Below are positions 9,000 to 18,492 of a stretch of DNA of 64,000 nt, one piece after another (positions within the stretch are counted from its first letter, which is position 1; the number at the start of each line of letters is the position of its first letter). The notes under the pieces were generated by a model that saw only the letters and a program-made list of their open reading frames with translations, was not told where the DNA came from and did no database searches. The translations under genes and the position numbers were made by a program. The stretch covers positions 1 through 64,000 of the forward strand of contig JAFKKN010000012.1 in assembly GCA_017305535.1 (NCBI GenBank), given 5' to 3'. Source of the stretch: Hyphomicrobiales bacterium (GTDB lineage Bacteria; Pseudomonadota; Alphaproteobacteria; Rhizobiales; Xanthobacteraceae).

Positions 9000-9218
9000 T
9001 GGCGTTCGTTCTCGATGAGCGAGAGAGAAATAACGGGTAGACCTGCAATGATATTGCTAGGGATACCAAGCGCTGCGGATGGATGTCTGAGATTGGCGGT
9101 AACTGACAGATGAAACAAATATCGCAACTATACAGAAGTAAAGGATTATGATGTTGCCTTTGCAGTGGAGGTGATGTGGTCCGTCAACCACAGCGCTATT
9201 CGCTGACAATCCGGCATC

Positions 9219-10191
9219 TGACCTGACGGATAATTTGGACCAGCGGGACAGTGACTACTGCATCGCCGGGCTCCGATCCAGATGCGATATTTGCGGGAAC
9301 GATGTTTGCGGCGCTGGCGGGCGATAATGCAGTGATGAGTGCGGTCGGATCGTGTTGCAGTGTTTGCGCCATTGCTCGATGACGACGGTGGTCTCCTTCA
9401 GGCTGTCGAAGATCTCGCCATTGAGAAGCTCGTCACGCAGCTTGCCGTTGAAGGACTCGCAATAGCCATTCTCCCAGGGGCTTCCGGGTTCGGTATAGAG
9501 CGTTCTGGCACCAACGTCGCGAACCAGTTGCGCACGATTTTCGCAGTCATTTCCGCGCCGTTGTCAGACCGAACGTGCTCCGGGACACCGCGGGTGAGCA
9601 TCACGTTAGCCATGGTGTCGATGACGCCGAAGCTGTTGATCCGTCGCGCCACCGGATCGCAAGGCATTCCCGGGCAAACTCGCCGATCAGGTCATCAGCC
9701 GAAGCTTGCGCCCATCGTGAGTCGGAGCCTCGACAAAGTCGTAGCTACAGACATGATTGCGATGCTGCGGCCGCAGTCGAATACACGATCCGCCGTTTAA
9801 CCATGGTCGTCCGCGTGGCTTCTGCTTTCTGGGTACTTTCAGCCCCTCACGGCGCCAGATGCGCTGGACTCGGTCACATTCAACGTGCCTGCCAGCGTCG
9901 ACCAACAACGATGTGATCCGACGATAGCCGTCGCTCCAGATCCTTCATCCGCTTCGCCTGATCAAGCTCAAGCCCGCCGTATTCTTTCCGCCAGCGATAA
10001 AAACTCTGCTGTGAAATCCCGGCTTCACGACAGGCCACTGGCGCTGCCTTCCCCTGCGACATCAATACTTCAATCTGCCGCAGCAGCACGACGATCTACT
10101 CCGCACTAAATCGTTTCTTCGGCATCTGAAAAGCTCCTTTGCCAGGCCAATTCTCCCACATTGCTCGGTCCAAAAAAGCCCGGGCGGGTCA
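9219..10191 (-). mobile_element. Decayed IS3-family insertion sequence
   Basis: The ends carry imperfect inverted repeats: 9219 onward reads TGACC..GAC..TTTGGACC, and the complement from 10191 reads TGACCCGCCC..TTTTGGACC. Between them on the minus strand are transposase pieces of the IS3 OrfA/OrfB type (see 9398-10125). At 973 bp it is shorter than the usual 1.2-1.3 kb because about 250-300 bp spanning the OrfA/OrfB junction are lost. It is immobile as it stands. Confidence 0.75.
9398..10125 (-). pseudogene. IS3-family transposase orfA/orfB remnant
   Basis: The frame starts at 10125 with MPKKRFSAE and then meets a TAG where related OrfA proteins have Gln. It continues IVVLLRQIEVLMSQGKAAPV, ISQQSFYRWRKEYGG and KRMKDLER, a helix-turn-helix OrfA. 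There it is joined directly to OrfB sequence (DGYRRITSLL, then RIWRREGLKVP and NHVCSYDFVE in a shifted frame). After further frame changes the catalytic core piece GVPEHVRSDNGAEMTAK, carrying the DDE aspartate, is seen near 9570. Nonsense, deletion and frameshifts make it non-functional. Confidence 0.85.
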
Positions 10192-10222
10192 CTACGCCGA
10201 GGACTCGTTTTGTCACCCCGTC

Positions 10223-10636
10223 CTAATCGTTTGTGCCGATTTCCTTGAATAGGAAACCTGATGCGGTCTTTGTAAAAATGAAGATCTCCTGGCCGCAAAA
10301 GATAAAGAAGCTGTCGTTGTTTTCGCCGTCGCGATCGTAGACGGCCTTCTCGCGCCCGATACAGGTCCGAACCTTTGCTCGGAAGATGACCGGATAGGCC
10401 TTTGCACGGAATGCCGCGGCGTCGGGATACGAGGTGCGGTATTCGAAAGGCAATCTGGTCATGCTCGTGACGGCCGCCGAATCATCGGCGTTCAAAGCCG
10501 CTCGAAACTTTGCAATAAAGCCGTCGAACTCTGCCTGCACCGCACGTGATGCGGTCGCCGCCATCGACGTTCGAGCAAATGCAAGCGGAGAACTGAGGAT
10601 GACGGCCGCCAGAACTACTTTGATCGACACACGCAT
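10223..10636 (-). CDS. Small secreted protein of unknown function (137 aa)
   Basis: A signal peptide (about residues 1-26, ending RTSMA) precedes a mature domain of about 110 residues: AEFDGFIAKFRAALNADDSA, YRTSYPDAAAFRAKAYPVIF and DRDGENNDSFFIFCGQEIFIF. Length and alternating pattern recall small periplasmic SnoaL/NTF2-like or DUF4864-type proteins, but I cannot name the family with confidence. It ends just inside the right edge of the decayed IS element, whose insertion (10191) left the gene intact. It lies 187 bases downstream of the IalB-family gene on the same strand and may be its last co-transcribed partner. Confidence 0.65.
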   Translation of the reverse strand: MRVSIKVVLAAVILSSPLAFARTSMAATASRAVQAEFDGFIAKFRAALNADDSAAVTSMTRLPFEYRTSYPDAAAFRAKAYPVIFRAKVRTCIGREKAVYDRDGENNDSFFIFCGQEIFIFTKTASGFLFKEIGTND

Positions 10637-10823
10637 TGTCCGCTCCTTCTATGTCGGTTTCGATTTAGTTTATGACTCTATCGTCGTCATAGCGCGCCGT
10701 CGCCGCCACAACCATGCGCCAATCGCGGTAAGGAGCAATCCGATCATCAAGGCCTGTCGCGAAACGATAGGCACCAGAAACAGCGCTACCTACACCGTCG
10801 GCCAAATTGTTCGTACCCGTTGC

Positions 10824-11465
10824 CTAGCGCGACAGTGTCGCCACACGATCGAGGGCCGTGCCGAAGCCCTGAAGGGTAATGGAGAACGGCGCGGCTGCGC
10901 CGCCGTCGGCCGTCGCCTTGACCTTCAGAACAGAGCCTGCACGAAGCGCCATGATCGACGCCGCGTCGAAGCTGACATTGACGAGGCAACCAGCCGGAAC
11001 GCAAGTCCGGAAACGGATTGGTGCCATCGCCGGCTTGTCGTCGATCTGGAAGGCGACGCCGGCATCGAGCGCCAGGCCAAACGGCAGGACCAGCGTGCCG
11101 GAAACGGTGTTGCCGACGGGCGGACTGAGTTCGATGGCAAGGACGCGCTGGCGGTTCTGCTGCGCCTGGGCCTGTGACATGGCGCATTGCTTCGTTGTAC
11201 CCTGTACGACGCAGGTGACACGCCAGTCGCGATAAGTCTCGTTGAGCGACGACGCGCCGCCCGGTAGCGTCGAGCCGCCGGTGGCGGGCTGCGCCTGCGT
11301 GAGCTGGAGCCGTTGCGGGGCCGGATCGGTTAAGCCACCCTTCGTTGCCTTGGCCTCGATCGGAGCGGAGGTCGCGTCACCCGGCGTGGCATAGAATATG
11401 ACGCCGGCGTTGATTAGAAGCGCCGCGACGGTTGAGAGGCCGAAGACTTGTTTCGCGCTCATCAT
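10824..11465 (-). CDS. Invasion-associated locus B (IalB) family protein
   Basis: This 213-residue exported protein has an N-terminal hydrophobic segment (VFGLSTVAALLINAGVIFYA), an Ala/Thr/Pro-rich linker and then the IalB domain from about residue 80: ETYRDWRVTCV, KQCAMSQAQ, LAIELSPPVGNTVSGTLVLP, GLALDAGVAFQIDD, RFRTCVPAGCLV and LQGFGTALDRV. The family is periplasmic or outer-membrane; in Bartonella it supports erythrocyte invasion, while in Bradyrhizobium-type bacteria its role is unclear. The four cysteines could form disulfides. Its ATG overlaps the stop of the 56-residue gene (ATGA), so it belongs to the autotransporter-globin operon. Confidence 0.87.
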   Translation of the reverse strand: MMSAKQVFGLSTVAALLINAGVIFYATPGDATSAPIEAKATKGGLTDPAPQRLQLTQAQPATGGSTLPGGASSLNETYRDWRVTCVVQGTTKQCAMSQAQAQQNRQRVLAIELSPPVGNTVSGTLVLPFGLALDAGVAFQIDDKPAMAPIRFRTCVPAGCLVNVSFDAASIMALRAGSVLKVKATADGGAAAPFSITLQGFGTALDRVATLSR

Positions 11466-11632
11466 GCGAGCGCCTTTCGTTCGTTGGTGCGCTGCGCATT
11501 GAGATCGAGCAGGTTTTGGAAATTCCGTATCGATGCGAAATGCAAGGCAACGGGATCGAGCCAGCCTTTGGTGACCTTGCGGCGCGCTGTTTCACGGGCC
11601 GCAAAGCTGCCGATGAAGAACCCGGCCGTCAC
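11462..11632 (-). CDS. Unrecognised 56-aa protein, GTG start, coupled on both sides
   Basis: A GTG at 11632 overlaps the globin stop in a GTGA junction, and the TGA at 11464-11462 overlaps the IalB start codon, leaving no room for any other use of this gap. The frame has no internal stop and the translation is typical coding sequence (begins VTAGFFIGSFAARETARRKV, ends with LLDLNAQRTNERKALA). The protein is basic and amphipathic, with no clear membrane helix. No family is recognised. The double 4-base overlap is the main evidence that it is a gene, and it suggests stoichiometric expression with the globin and IalB-type protein. Confidence 0.65.
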   Translation of the reverse strand: MTAGFFIGSFAARETARRKVTKGWLDPVALHFASIRNFQNLLDLNAQRTNERKALA

Positions 11633-12063
11633 GCACGGCTCCGAGCGGCAAGCGGTGGCTCATGCATGGCGTCGATCATTACGCCTGACAGCGTAGCGAA
11701 AGCGGTCAGCCAGGCTTCCTTGATCTGCGGGGTGAAGGCGTCGCCGAGATGATGTTGCAGCGTCCAGATCAGGGTCTCGCCGACGACAGGATAATGGGCG
11801 TCGGCGACGCCGTAATTCTTGTGCCGCCGGGCGAGCGCCGCGACCTCCGCCTGAATAGCGGGGAGCCGGTGCAGGCCGTTCACCACCATCGCCAGCATCT
11901 GCACCAGCTTCTTGGCCTGCGGCCGGATGTCCTTGGCAAACATCGGCCGCACTTCGGGATGGGTCTCGAACAGGCGGGCGTAAAAACTCGCGCCCACCTG
12001 ATCGGCGACCGGGACGACGTCCTTGAAGCTCTTCTGGACCAGGGTGATCGTGTCGTGATTCAT
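11629..12063 (-). CDS. Single-domain bacterial haemoglobin (globin)
   Basis: This 144-residue protein has a complete globin fold related to Vitreoscilla haemoglobin and flavohaemoglobin head domains. Visible features are Tyr28 (B10) in SFYARLFETHPEVRPMF with the CD1 Phe at 42, a likely distal Gln49 (E7), proximal His81 in RRHKNYGV followed by ADAHYPVVGETLI, and a C-terminal helix DAFTPQIKEAWLTAF. No reductase domain follows, so it is a stand-alone globin for oxygen or nitric-oxide chemistry in the cytoplasm. It starts 9 bases after the autotransporter stop, with a GAGG ribosome site overlapping that stop, which argues for co-transcription with a surface protein, an unusual pairing. Confidence 0.9.
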   Translation of the reverse strand: MNHDTITLVQKSFKDVVPVADQVGASFYARLFETHPEVRPMFAKDIRPQAKKLVQMLAMVVNGLHRLPAIQAEVAALARRHKNYGVADAHYPVVGETLIWTLQHHLGDAFTPQIKEAWLTAFATLSGVMIDAMHEPPLAARSRA

Positions 12064-12072
12064 CGCAAGACC

Positions 12073-15000
12073 TCAGAACTTGACGTTGAAGTTCGCGCGG
12101 AGCGTCTGGTCGGTGACGCCCGACCCGAACTGCCCGCCATAGGAGACGCCGAGCGTCGTATTGGTGCTGAGCCTCATGTCGAGGCTGAGATCGACCACCG
12201 CCGCGTTCTTGGCGATCGGCACGCCGCCGATGCTGAAGAGCGCACTGCCGGCAAACGACATGACTGAGTTCGGGGTCGTGTCACCGAAAACCTGCCGCCA
12301 GCCGATCATGCCCTTGGCCGTCACGGCCATGCCGTTCAGGTCGAAGCCGGTCGAGGGGCGTAAGCCCAGCGTTATGAACGTCGCATCGGTGCTGGTCGAT
12401 TGGCTCATCAGCGCGGCGACGCCGCCCTTTTCCGAGAAGCCGTCCGTATGCAGGTTGACGTAAGCGAGATTGGCGAAGGGCTCGAGCGCGACATTGCCGG
12501 CCTGCATCTTGTAGCTGAGTTCGCCAAAGACCTGCGCCGTACCGGCACGATAGTAGCCCGACAGGCTGTCACCGAAGCCCGCGAAATTCACGCGGCGCGA
12601 CGTGTTGATGTCGGAGAGCGTATAGGTCGCGCCGGTACGGAACGCGAGATCGCCCCATTGCGTGCCGCCGTAGAGGCCGCCGCTGTAGTTGTCGCTGGTA
12701 CCCGACGAATGGCGGTCCTTCGCATTGAAGCTGGTCCGGCTGTAGCCGGCGACCGCACCGAAGCGCCAGGTATCGAAGGCCGGCGCGTCCGCACCCATGA
12801 AGAAGCCGCCGATGGAGCGATCGAACTTCGCGGCGTTGCCGTCGCTGTTCCAATGGCCCAAGGAGCCGAATGCCTGCCCCCAGACGGCTCCGCCGTCCGT
12901 GTTCGCGGCGACCGCGCGCGGCTTGCCACCGTCATAGGTGACGACATTGCCGCCCGAAGCGTCGACGTCGCCGAAGGCCGCGCGCAGACGGTCGTTGACC
13001 GCGCTGCGCAGGAAGCGGCTGTCTTCGATCATCGCCGTCTTCGCGGAAGCATGGATCTCGCCAGAGAGCTGATTGAAGGCATATTGCGCCTGCGGGGCCG
13101 AGAGGTTCAACACCGCGTTGTAGATTGGGTTGCCGAAGCCGAGGGTTTCAACGCCGCCGCCGGTGGCGATCTGGTTCGGCGTGATCCCGACGCCCGCGAA
13201 GTCGATATTGTTGCGGGTCATCGTCAGATAGACGTTGTTGGGGTCGTAGCTGAGTGACGGATCGAGGAAGGCCAGGTTCGAGGTCACGCCTTCGGTGAAG
13301 GTGCCCGTCCTGCCACCGTTAGCAGTGAGGATCGTGTAGGTCGTGGCCGAAGCGTAATTGCCCGATCCTGCGAGAGCCTGCACCGAACTGCCATTGATGG
13401 TAGCCGTGCCGCCCGCGACGATCTTGTCGGACTGGCCCGCTGCATTGACTTCGACCTGGTAGATCGAACCAGCGTTGAAGGCGATGTTGCCGGCGACATT
13501 CAGCGTACCGATGGAATTGCCGGGCGCGATGATCGAGCCTGTATTCGCCGCAAGGCTGCCGATCATCCCGTTGCCGCCAAGCGTACCGCCGTTTGATACC
13601 GTGATCTGCCCGCCGCCGAGCAGGCCGTTCACCACCAAGCGACCGCCCGTGACGTTCACCGCCCCGGTGAAACCACTTGAATCGTCTGTCAGATTTGTCG
13701 AGCCGGAGAACTGATTGATCGTGCCCGCGCCCAGCATGCTCGAGGCGAAGGTGTAACTCGTGTCGGTGTGGTTGAAGTTGAGCGTGCCAGTTCCCTGGCC
13801 AAACGCAACCGTTGCGGCATTGAGTGTGCCCGCCGCCTTCGCGGCCGAGCCCGCGGCACTGCCGATGTTGAGTGTGCCGGTCGAACCCGCCTGATCGGCA
13901 ATGAGAACGATGCCGGCGGTGCTGACCGCACCGCCATTGGCGATCGTCAGGGTGCCCGTGCCGCCGTGGCCGACGACAACGCTGCCACCGTTGACCCACT
14001 TCGAACCCGCGCCGTCGACCGTCACCGAGCCGTTGGCCCCGGTAAATCCGCCGATATTGCCGATCTGGTTGCTCACCGTGCCGCCATTGGTGATCGCGAG
14101 CGTGCCCGTGCCGCTCAGCCCCACCGAGAGGTTGCCAGTGTTGACCCAATTGGAGCCCGCGCCCGTGACGGTGACATCGCCCTTCGAGCCAAGGCCGTTG
14201 GCGATGTTCGCAAAGGCGTCGCTGACGACGCCGGCGCTCTGGATGTTCAGCCAGCCGGTGCCGTCTACACCGACGAACAGGCCCGAGCTGTTGGTCCAGG
14301 CGGAACCCGCGCCGGAGATCGTCGCCGTGCCCGTCGAACCGGAATTGGTGCCGAGGAAGCCGTTATCGCCGCTGACCTTGCCGCCACTGGTGATGCTGAG
14401 GGTGGCGTCACCGTCCACGCCTATCGCGACATAGCCTGCGCTGTTAAGGGTTGAGCTCGCGCCGCCCACGGCGATTGCCGCCGTCGAGCCGGGATTCCAG
14501 GCAGCAAAGACGCCGCTCGAATTGAGCACGCCGCCGCTCGTGACGCCAAGAGTGCCGGAATTGGCGAAGACGTCGCCGCTGAAGCCGCTCGACTGGCCGG
14601 TCAAGTTGATCGTGCCCGTGCCGTCCTGTCGGATTTTACCGCTGCCGGAGATCGCGCCCGCGAAGGTGGTCACGTCGGAGCGATTGAAAAACAGCACGCC
14701 GTTGTTGTCGATATTGCCGAGGACCGAACCGCTGGTCCCGCCGTTGCCGAGCTGAAGCGTGCCGCCGGTGATGGTGGTGCCGCCGGTATAGGTATTGTCG
14801 GCGGTGAGGATCAGCGTGCCGAGGTCGGTCTTGTTGAGGCCGCCCGAGCCGGTCAGCACCGAGCCGATGGTCGCCTTGTAGTTCGCGCTAGCCGCCGAGC
14901 CGTCGCCGACGCGGATGATCGAATTGGAATCGGCCAGCGTGATCGGATCCCCCGTGACCTGATAACCATCGGTCGCGAACTGCATCCCCGTGACCGAGAT

Positions 15001-17757
15001 CGGCCCGGCGCTTGCGTCGACCGTCACTGTGCCGGCCGCGCCTTGGAAGATCGCGAAGATCGGCTGCGGGTGCTGCTTGCCATTGGTCGAACCGTTCATG
15101 CCGGTCCAATTGGTCGAGGTCGCGGTCCAGATCCCCGTGCCCCCGTCGACGATGTTGTTGTTGGCGTTGCCCGGAGCATCGCCATCCCAGAACGGCAGGT
15201 TCGCCAAGGCGTTGTTGACGAGATTGACCTTACCAGCCACCGAGGTCTGCACGCCGTAGTCGGCGGCGGTGCTGCCGAACGGCGTGGTGCCGATGAGCAG
15301 TCCGTTATCGGTCAGCGAACCGCCATAGGCCATCAAGCCATAGACGCCGGGGCCGAACGCACCGCCGGAGGTGATGTTGAGCGTGCCGTCGAGCGTCAGG
15401 TCGTTGACGATATGGAACAGCTCTGCGCCACCCGGCGAGCTGAGCGTCACATTAACGTTCGCGCCACCGCCGAGATTGAGGTTCTGCATCGTTAGGGTCT
15501 GGCCCTGGATGCCGCTGAGGATGCCGCCCGCGTCAACGGTCACGGTGCCGCCGATCGTGCCCTTGCCGCCGAGCGTGCCGCTTGACTGGACATCGACCGC
15601 GCCGGTTCCGATCTTGCCGTCCACCAGCAGCGTGCCGCCGGTGATGTTGGTCGGGCCGGTGAAGCCGCCGGAGTTCGCCGTCAGGCGGGTGACGCCCTGC
15701 GTCTGATTGATCTTGCCGAGACCGCTGATCGCTGAGTTGAAGGCGTAGTTGGAATTGGTGTGATTGAAGGTGATCGTGCCCGTGCCTGCGCCGAACTGGA
15801 TGTTCGGGGCGATGAGTATGCCGGCCGCACTGCCGTTGCCGATATTGAGATCGCCAAACGAGCCTGCGGTCTTCGCGATGGTCAGCGCGCCGCCGACATC
15901 AACTGCGCCTCCGGAACTGAGAGTCAGAGTACCGATGCCCTTGTCGCCGACGGTGAGGTCGCTGATGTTGGCCCATATCGAACCCATGCCGTTGACGGTC
16001 ATCGAGCCGGTCGATCCGACCTCTTGCCCGAGATATCCGTGAGTGCTGCTGACCTGGCCGCCGTTCTGAATCGTCACCGCGCCGGCGCCCTTGCCGCCGA
16101 CGGCGAGGTTCCCGGTGTTGATCCATCTCGAGCCCACGCCGTCGACCGTGACAGTACCGGAAGAACCGGCGTTCACGCCGAGCGTGCCGTTCCCACTCAT
16201 GACGGCGCCGCCGTGTGTAATGTCCAGCGTGCCAGTGCCGCTGAAGCCGACCAGCAGCCCGTAGTTGACGTTCCATGTCGAACCCGCGCCATCAACGAAC
16301 ACGTTGCCCGTCGAGCCGGCCGTCGAGCCGATGGTGGCATCGGCGTTGACGACGCTGACGCCGCTGTCCACCTTGCCGCCGTTCGTGATGTCGAGCCGAC
16401 CCTTGCCGGTCACGCCGATGATCGTTCCGCCGTCATTGACCCAATTTGAGCCCATGCCGTCGACCGTGACATGGCCGGTGGCGGTGGAAGCGCCGACTGC
16501 CAGAGCGCCGACGAAATCCTGCACCTTGCCGCCGTGCCCGATGTTGAGCGTGCCGGCGCCCTCGTCACCGACCAAGAGAAGGCCAGTGCTGGTCCATTTC
16601 GAACCCGTGCCATCGACCATGACCACGCCGGTGGAGCCGGCGAAACGACCGATCACGCCTTCAGCGCTGCTGACCACGCCGCCGTTCTTGATGTTGACCG
16701 CGCCCGATCCATTGTAGCCGACATTGAGGTCTGCGCTGTTGGTCCAGGTCGAGCCGACGCCGCTCACGGTCGCCGTCCCGCTGCCGCCTATGTTGAGGCC
16801 GACGAAACCCTGGATGTTGCTGACCGCGCCGCCGTTAAGGACATCCATGGCGCCGGTGCCGGCCGCACCGACATAGAGAAGGGTGTTGGTCCATTTGGAA
16901 CCACTCTCCTTGACCGTGACATATCCACTCGAACCGTTGGCGTAACCGATCACGCCAAATGTGTTGCTGACCAGGCCACCATTCAGGATATTAAGCGTGC
17001 CGGTGCCGGCGCTGCCGACCACCAGGCTGGCGCTGTTGGTCCATGTCGAATTTGCGCCGTTGACCGTCACCGCGCCCGTGGAGCCGGCGAGGTCGCCGAT
17101 ATGGCCAATCTTGCTGCTGACATTGCCGCCATTGAAGACGTTCAGCGTGCCCGTGCCCTTGTCGCCAACGGTCAGCGTCCCGGTATTGATCCACAGTGCC
17201 GAAGGGCCGTTGAGAACTACGGTTCCTTTTGATCCGGCCAGGGCGCCGATCGTGCCGTCGGTGTTGCTGACTTCGCCCTGGCCGATTGCCAGGTATCCCT
17301 CACCGGCATTGCCGATGGTGAGCGTTCCGCTCATATTCCACCATGCGTAATTCCCAACGTTCGAGATGCCGCCGACATCAACGGCGCCGATCGAGCCGGC
17401 GAGGTTGCCGATCACGCCCGAAACATTGCTCAGCGTTCCGCCATCCTGAATATTGAGCTGCGCACCGTTAATGCCCGTGTTGGTGTCGCCAACCGTGACC
17501 TTGTTCGCGATTCCGTTGTGAAGGGGTCCTGAGATGTAAGGGATAGATCCGGGACCATTTTCGATCTTCACATTGTCAGCGGCCGTCGGGACATTGCCGG
17601 TGCTCCAGTTCGTCCCGTTGAACCAGTCGCCCGAGGTCGCGCCCGTCCAGTCCTGCGCCTGCGCGGACATGGGCAGCGCGAGACCGACAAGTGCAGTCGA
17701 GGTCAGCGCAAGAAGTTTGAGCGCGGCGGCCTTGCGGCCCGTATTCTTATAGTGCAT
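12073..17757 (-). CDS. Large autotransporter (type Va secretion) with PEP-CTERM/T5SS-type repeats
   Basis: This protein has 1894 residues from the ATG at 17757 (GGAG about 10 bases upstream); an earlier ATG at 17796 only adds a poor leader. A signal peptide of about 35 residues ends SAQAQ. The passenger starts DWTGATSGDW and contains well over ten repeats of about 50 residues of the form GSTG.VTVDG.GS.W.N.G.L.VG..G.GTL.I.NGG.VS, the T5SS/PEP-CTERM-associated type. Autotransporter beta-strand repeats follow (LILTADNTYTGGTTITGGT). The last 280 or so residues are the autotransporter barrel (AVWGQAFGSLGHWNSDG..., AGTAQVFGELSYK) ending in the canonical aromatic FNVKF. It is the first gene of an operon with globin, a 56-aa protein and IalB. 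Its likely role is surface adhesion or biofilm. Confidence 0.93.
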   Translation of the reverse strand: MHYKNTGRKAAALKLLALTSTALVGLALPMSAQAQDWTGATSGDWFNGTNWSTGNVPTAADNVKIENGPGSIPYISGPLHNGIANKVTVGDTNTGINGAQLNIQDGGTLSNVSGVIGNLAGSIGAVDVGGISNVGNYAWWNMSGTLTIGNAGEGYLAIGQGEVSNTDGTIGALAGSKGTVVLNGPSALWINTGTLTVGDKGTGTLNVFNGGNVSSKIGHIGDLAGSTGAVTVNGANSTWTNSASLVVGSAGTGTLNILNGGLVSNTFGVIGYANGSSGYVTVKESGSKWTNTLLYVGAAGTGAMDVLNGGAVSNIQGFVGLNIGGSGTATVSGVGSTWTNSADLNVGYNGSGAVNIKNGGVVSSAEGVIGRFAGSTGVVMVDGTGSKWTSTGLLLVGDEGAGTLNIGHGGKVQDFVGALAVGASTATGHVTVDGMGSNWVNDGGTIIGVTGKGRLDITNGGKVDSGVSVVNADATIGSTAGSTGNVFVDGAGSTWNVNYGLLVGFSGTGTLDITHGGAVMSGNGTLGVNAGSSGTVTVDGVGSRWINTGNLAVGGKGAGAVTIQNGGQVSSTHGYLGQEVGSTGSMTVNGMGSIWANISDLTVGDKGIGTLTLSSGGAVDVGGALTIAKTAGSFGDLNIGNGSAAGILIAPNIQFGAGTGTITFNHTNSNYAFNSAISGLGKINQTQGVTRLTANSGGFTGPTNITGGTLLVDGKIGTGAVDVQSSGTLGGKGTIGGTVTVDAGGILSGIQGQTLTMQNLNLGGGANVNVTLSSPGGAELFHIVNDLTLDGTLNITSGGAFGPGVYGLMAYGGSLTDNGLLIGTTPFGSTAADYGVQTSVAGKVNLVNNALANLPFWDGDAPGNANNNIVDGGTGIWTATSTNWTGMNGSTNGKQHPQPIFAIFQGAAGTVTVDASAGPISVTGMQFATDGYQVTGDPITLADSNSIIRVGDGSAASANYKATIGSVLTGSGGLNKTDLGTLILTADNTYTGGTTITGGTLQLGNGGTSGSVLGNIDNNGVLFFNRSDVTTFAGAISGSGKIRQDGTGTINLTGQSSGFSGDVFANSGTLGVTSGGVLNSSGVFAAWNPGSTAAIAVGGASSTLNSAGYVAIGVDGDATLSITSGGKVSGDNGFLGTNSGSTGTATISGAGSAWTNSSGLFVGVDGTGWLNIQSAGVVSDAFANIANGLGSKGDVTVTGAGSNWVNTGNLSVGLSGTGTLAITNGGTVSNQIGNIGGFTGANGSVTVDGAGSKWVNGGSVVVGHGGTGTLTIANGGAVSTAGIVLIADQAGSTGTLNIGSAAGSAAKAAGTLNAATVAFGQGTGTLNFNHTDTSYTFASSMLGAGTINQFSGSTNLTDDSSGFTGAVNVTGGRLVVNGLLGGGQITVSNGGTLGGNGMIGSLAANTGSIIAPGNSIGTLNVAGNIAFNAGSIYQVEVNAAGQSDKIVAGGTATINGSSVQALAGSGNYASATTYTILTANGGRTGTFTEGVTSNLAFLDPSLSYDPNNVYLTMTRNNIDFAGVGITPNQIATGGGVETLGFGNPIYNAVLNLSAPQAQYAFNQLSGEIHASAKTAMIEDSRFLRSAVNDRLRAAFGDVDASGGNVVTYDGGKPRAVAANTDGGAVWGQAFGSLGHWNSDGNAAKFDRSIGGFFMGADAPAFDTWRFGAVAGYSRTSFNAKDRHSSGTSDNYSGGLYGGTQWGDLAFRTGATYTLSDINTSRRVNFAGFGDSLSGYYRAGTAQVFGELSYKMQAGNVALEPFANLAYVNLHTDGFSEKGGVAALMSQSTSTDATFITLGLRPSTGFDLNGMAVTAKGMIGWRQVFGDTTPNSVMSFAGSALFSIGGVPIAKNAAVVDLSLDMRLSTNTTLGVSYGGQFGSGVTDQTLRANFNVKF

Positions 17758-17829
17758 TTCCGAAAAACTCCCGGCAGGCCAGACAATTGGACTCAATTGA
17801 AAGACCTATCGCACCGAGCATTCGGGGAA

Positions 17830-17871
17830 TCTTGGACAGGGACACGCGCTTCTTGGACGGTGACACGCGCT
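17830..17871. repeat. Two tandem 21-bp repeats upstream of the autotransporter operon (copy 1)
   Basis: Units 17830-17850 and 17851-17871 share TCTTGGAC.G.GACACGCGCT with two differences. A related pair occurs at 19513-19554, and the similarity extends on both sides (TATCGCACCG before the pair, and a looser match to about 17960 after it). The copy lies 73 bases upstream of the autotransporter start on the minus strand. It may be an operator pair spaced two helical turns apart or the end of a small mobile element. Confidence 0.6.
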
Positions 17872-18492
17872 ATTGTTTTTTCTTTGCGGTGTGGCGGTTT
17901 AGCCGCGAAAAGTCCCCGCGGAGCGAGATCGCAACGGGGCCTTGGATGGGCGGCGAAGACGGCCTATTCGACCACATCGCCTCCCGGAAACGAGCCGGCG
18001 TATCAGCGTAATAGCGGCCATCTGCCAACGATGGAAAAGGCGGTCGTTCAATCCATCTTTCTACGTCTTGGGCACAAAGATAACCCAGACGCCATTGCTC
18101 ACCTCCTCGGCAGCAAACAAGCAAGCAGAGCCTCGTTCTGTCAGGCGCCAGACGCGCAGGCTATGACGGTCGCCATAGACACCGTCGATCCCTTCCGCCT
18201 CCCTCTGTTGTCCGCTGTCCGGATCGATGACGGGGCGCCAGTCCAATCGGCCGATATCGAATCCAGAGGCTATCTCACACGCTCCCCCCGACCAGGACGT
18301 CACAAAGACCCAGGAGAGCGCCGGCCAATCGACTGGTTGAAGCTGACTTGCTCTTGGAGCTAATGGTTTTCGCGCACAGCAAATGCGACAGAGGATTTTG
18401 AGTAGCGAGTTTGGCGATGGATCGAGCATAGGGCTTTCGTGGAAAGAGCCTTCGTCGCGAGTGGCCAGACCATCAAAAGCCCGGCGGCGATC
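17872..18492. other. Gene-poor stretch, possible small gene 18061-18429 on the minus strand
   Basis: Only one frame has some coding character: minus strand 18429 to 18061, 122 codons, with LRVWRLTERGSACLFAAEEV near its end. It has no recognised family and no clear ribosome site. The remainder to 17872 shares weak similarity with the region after the second tandem-repeat copy (19555-19668). I see no other gene. Confidence 0.35.

Noticed and set aside
12161-17350. Long plus-strand frames opposite the autotransporter, for example at 12400 and 16471
   Set aside because: They lack ribosome sites and family features and are explained by codon bias of the minus-strand gene.
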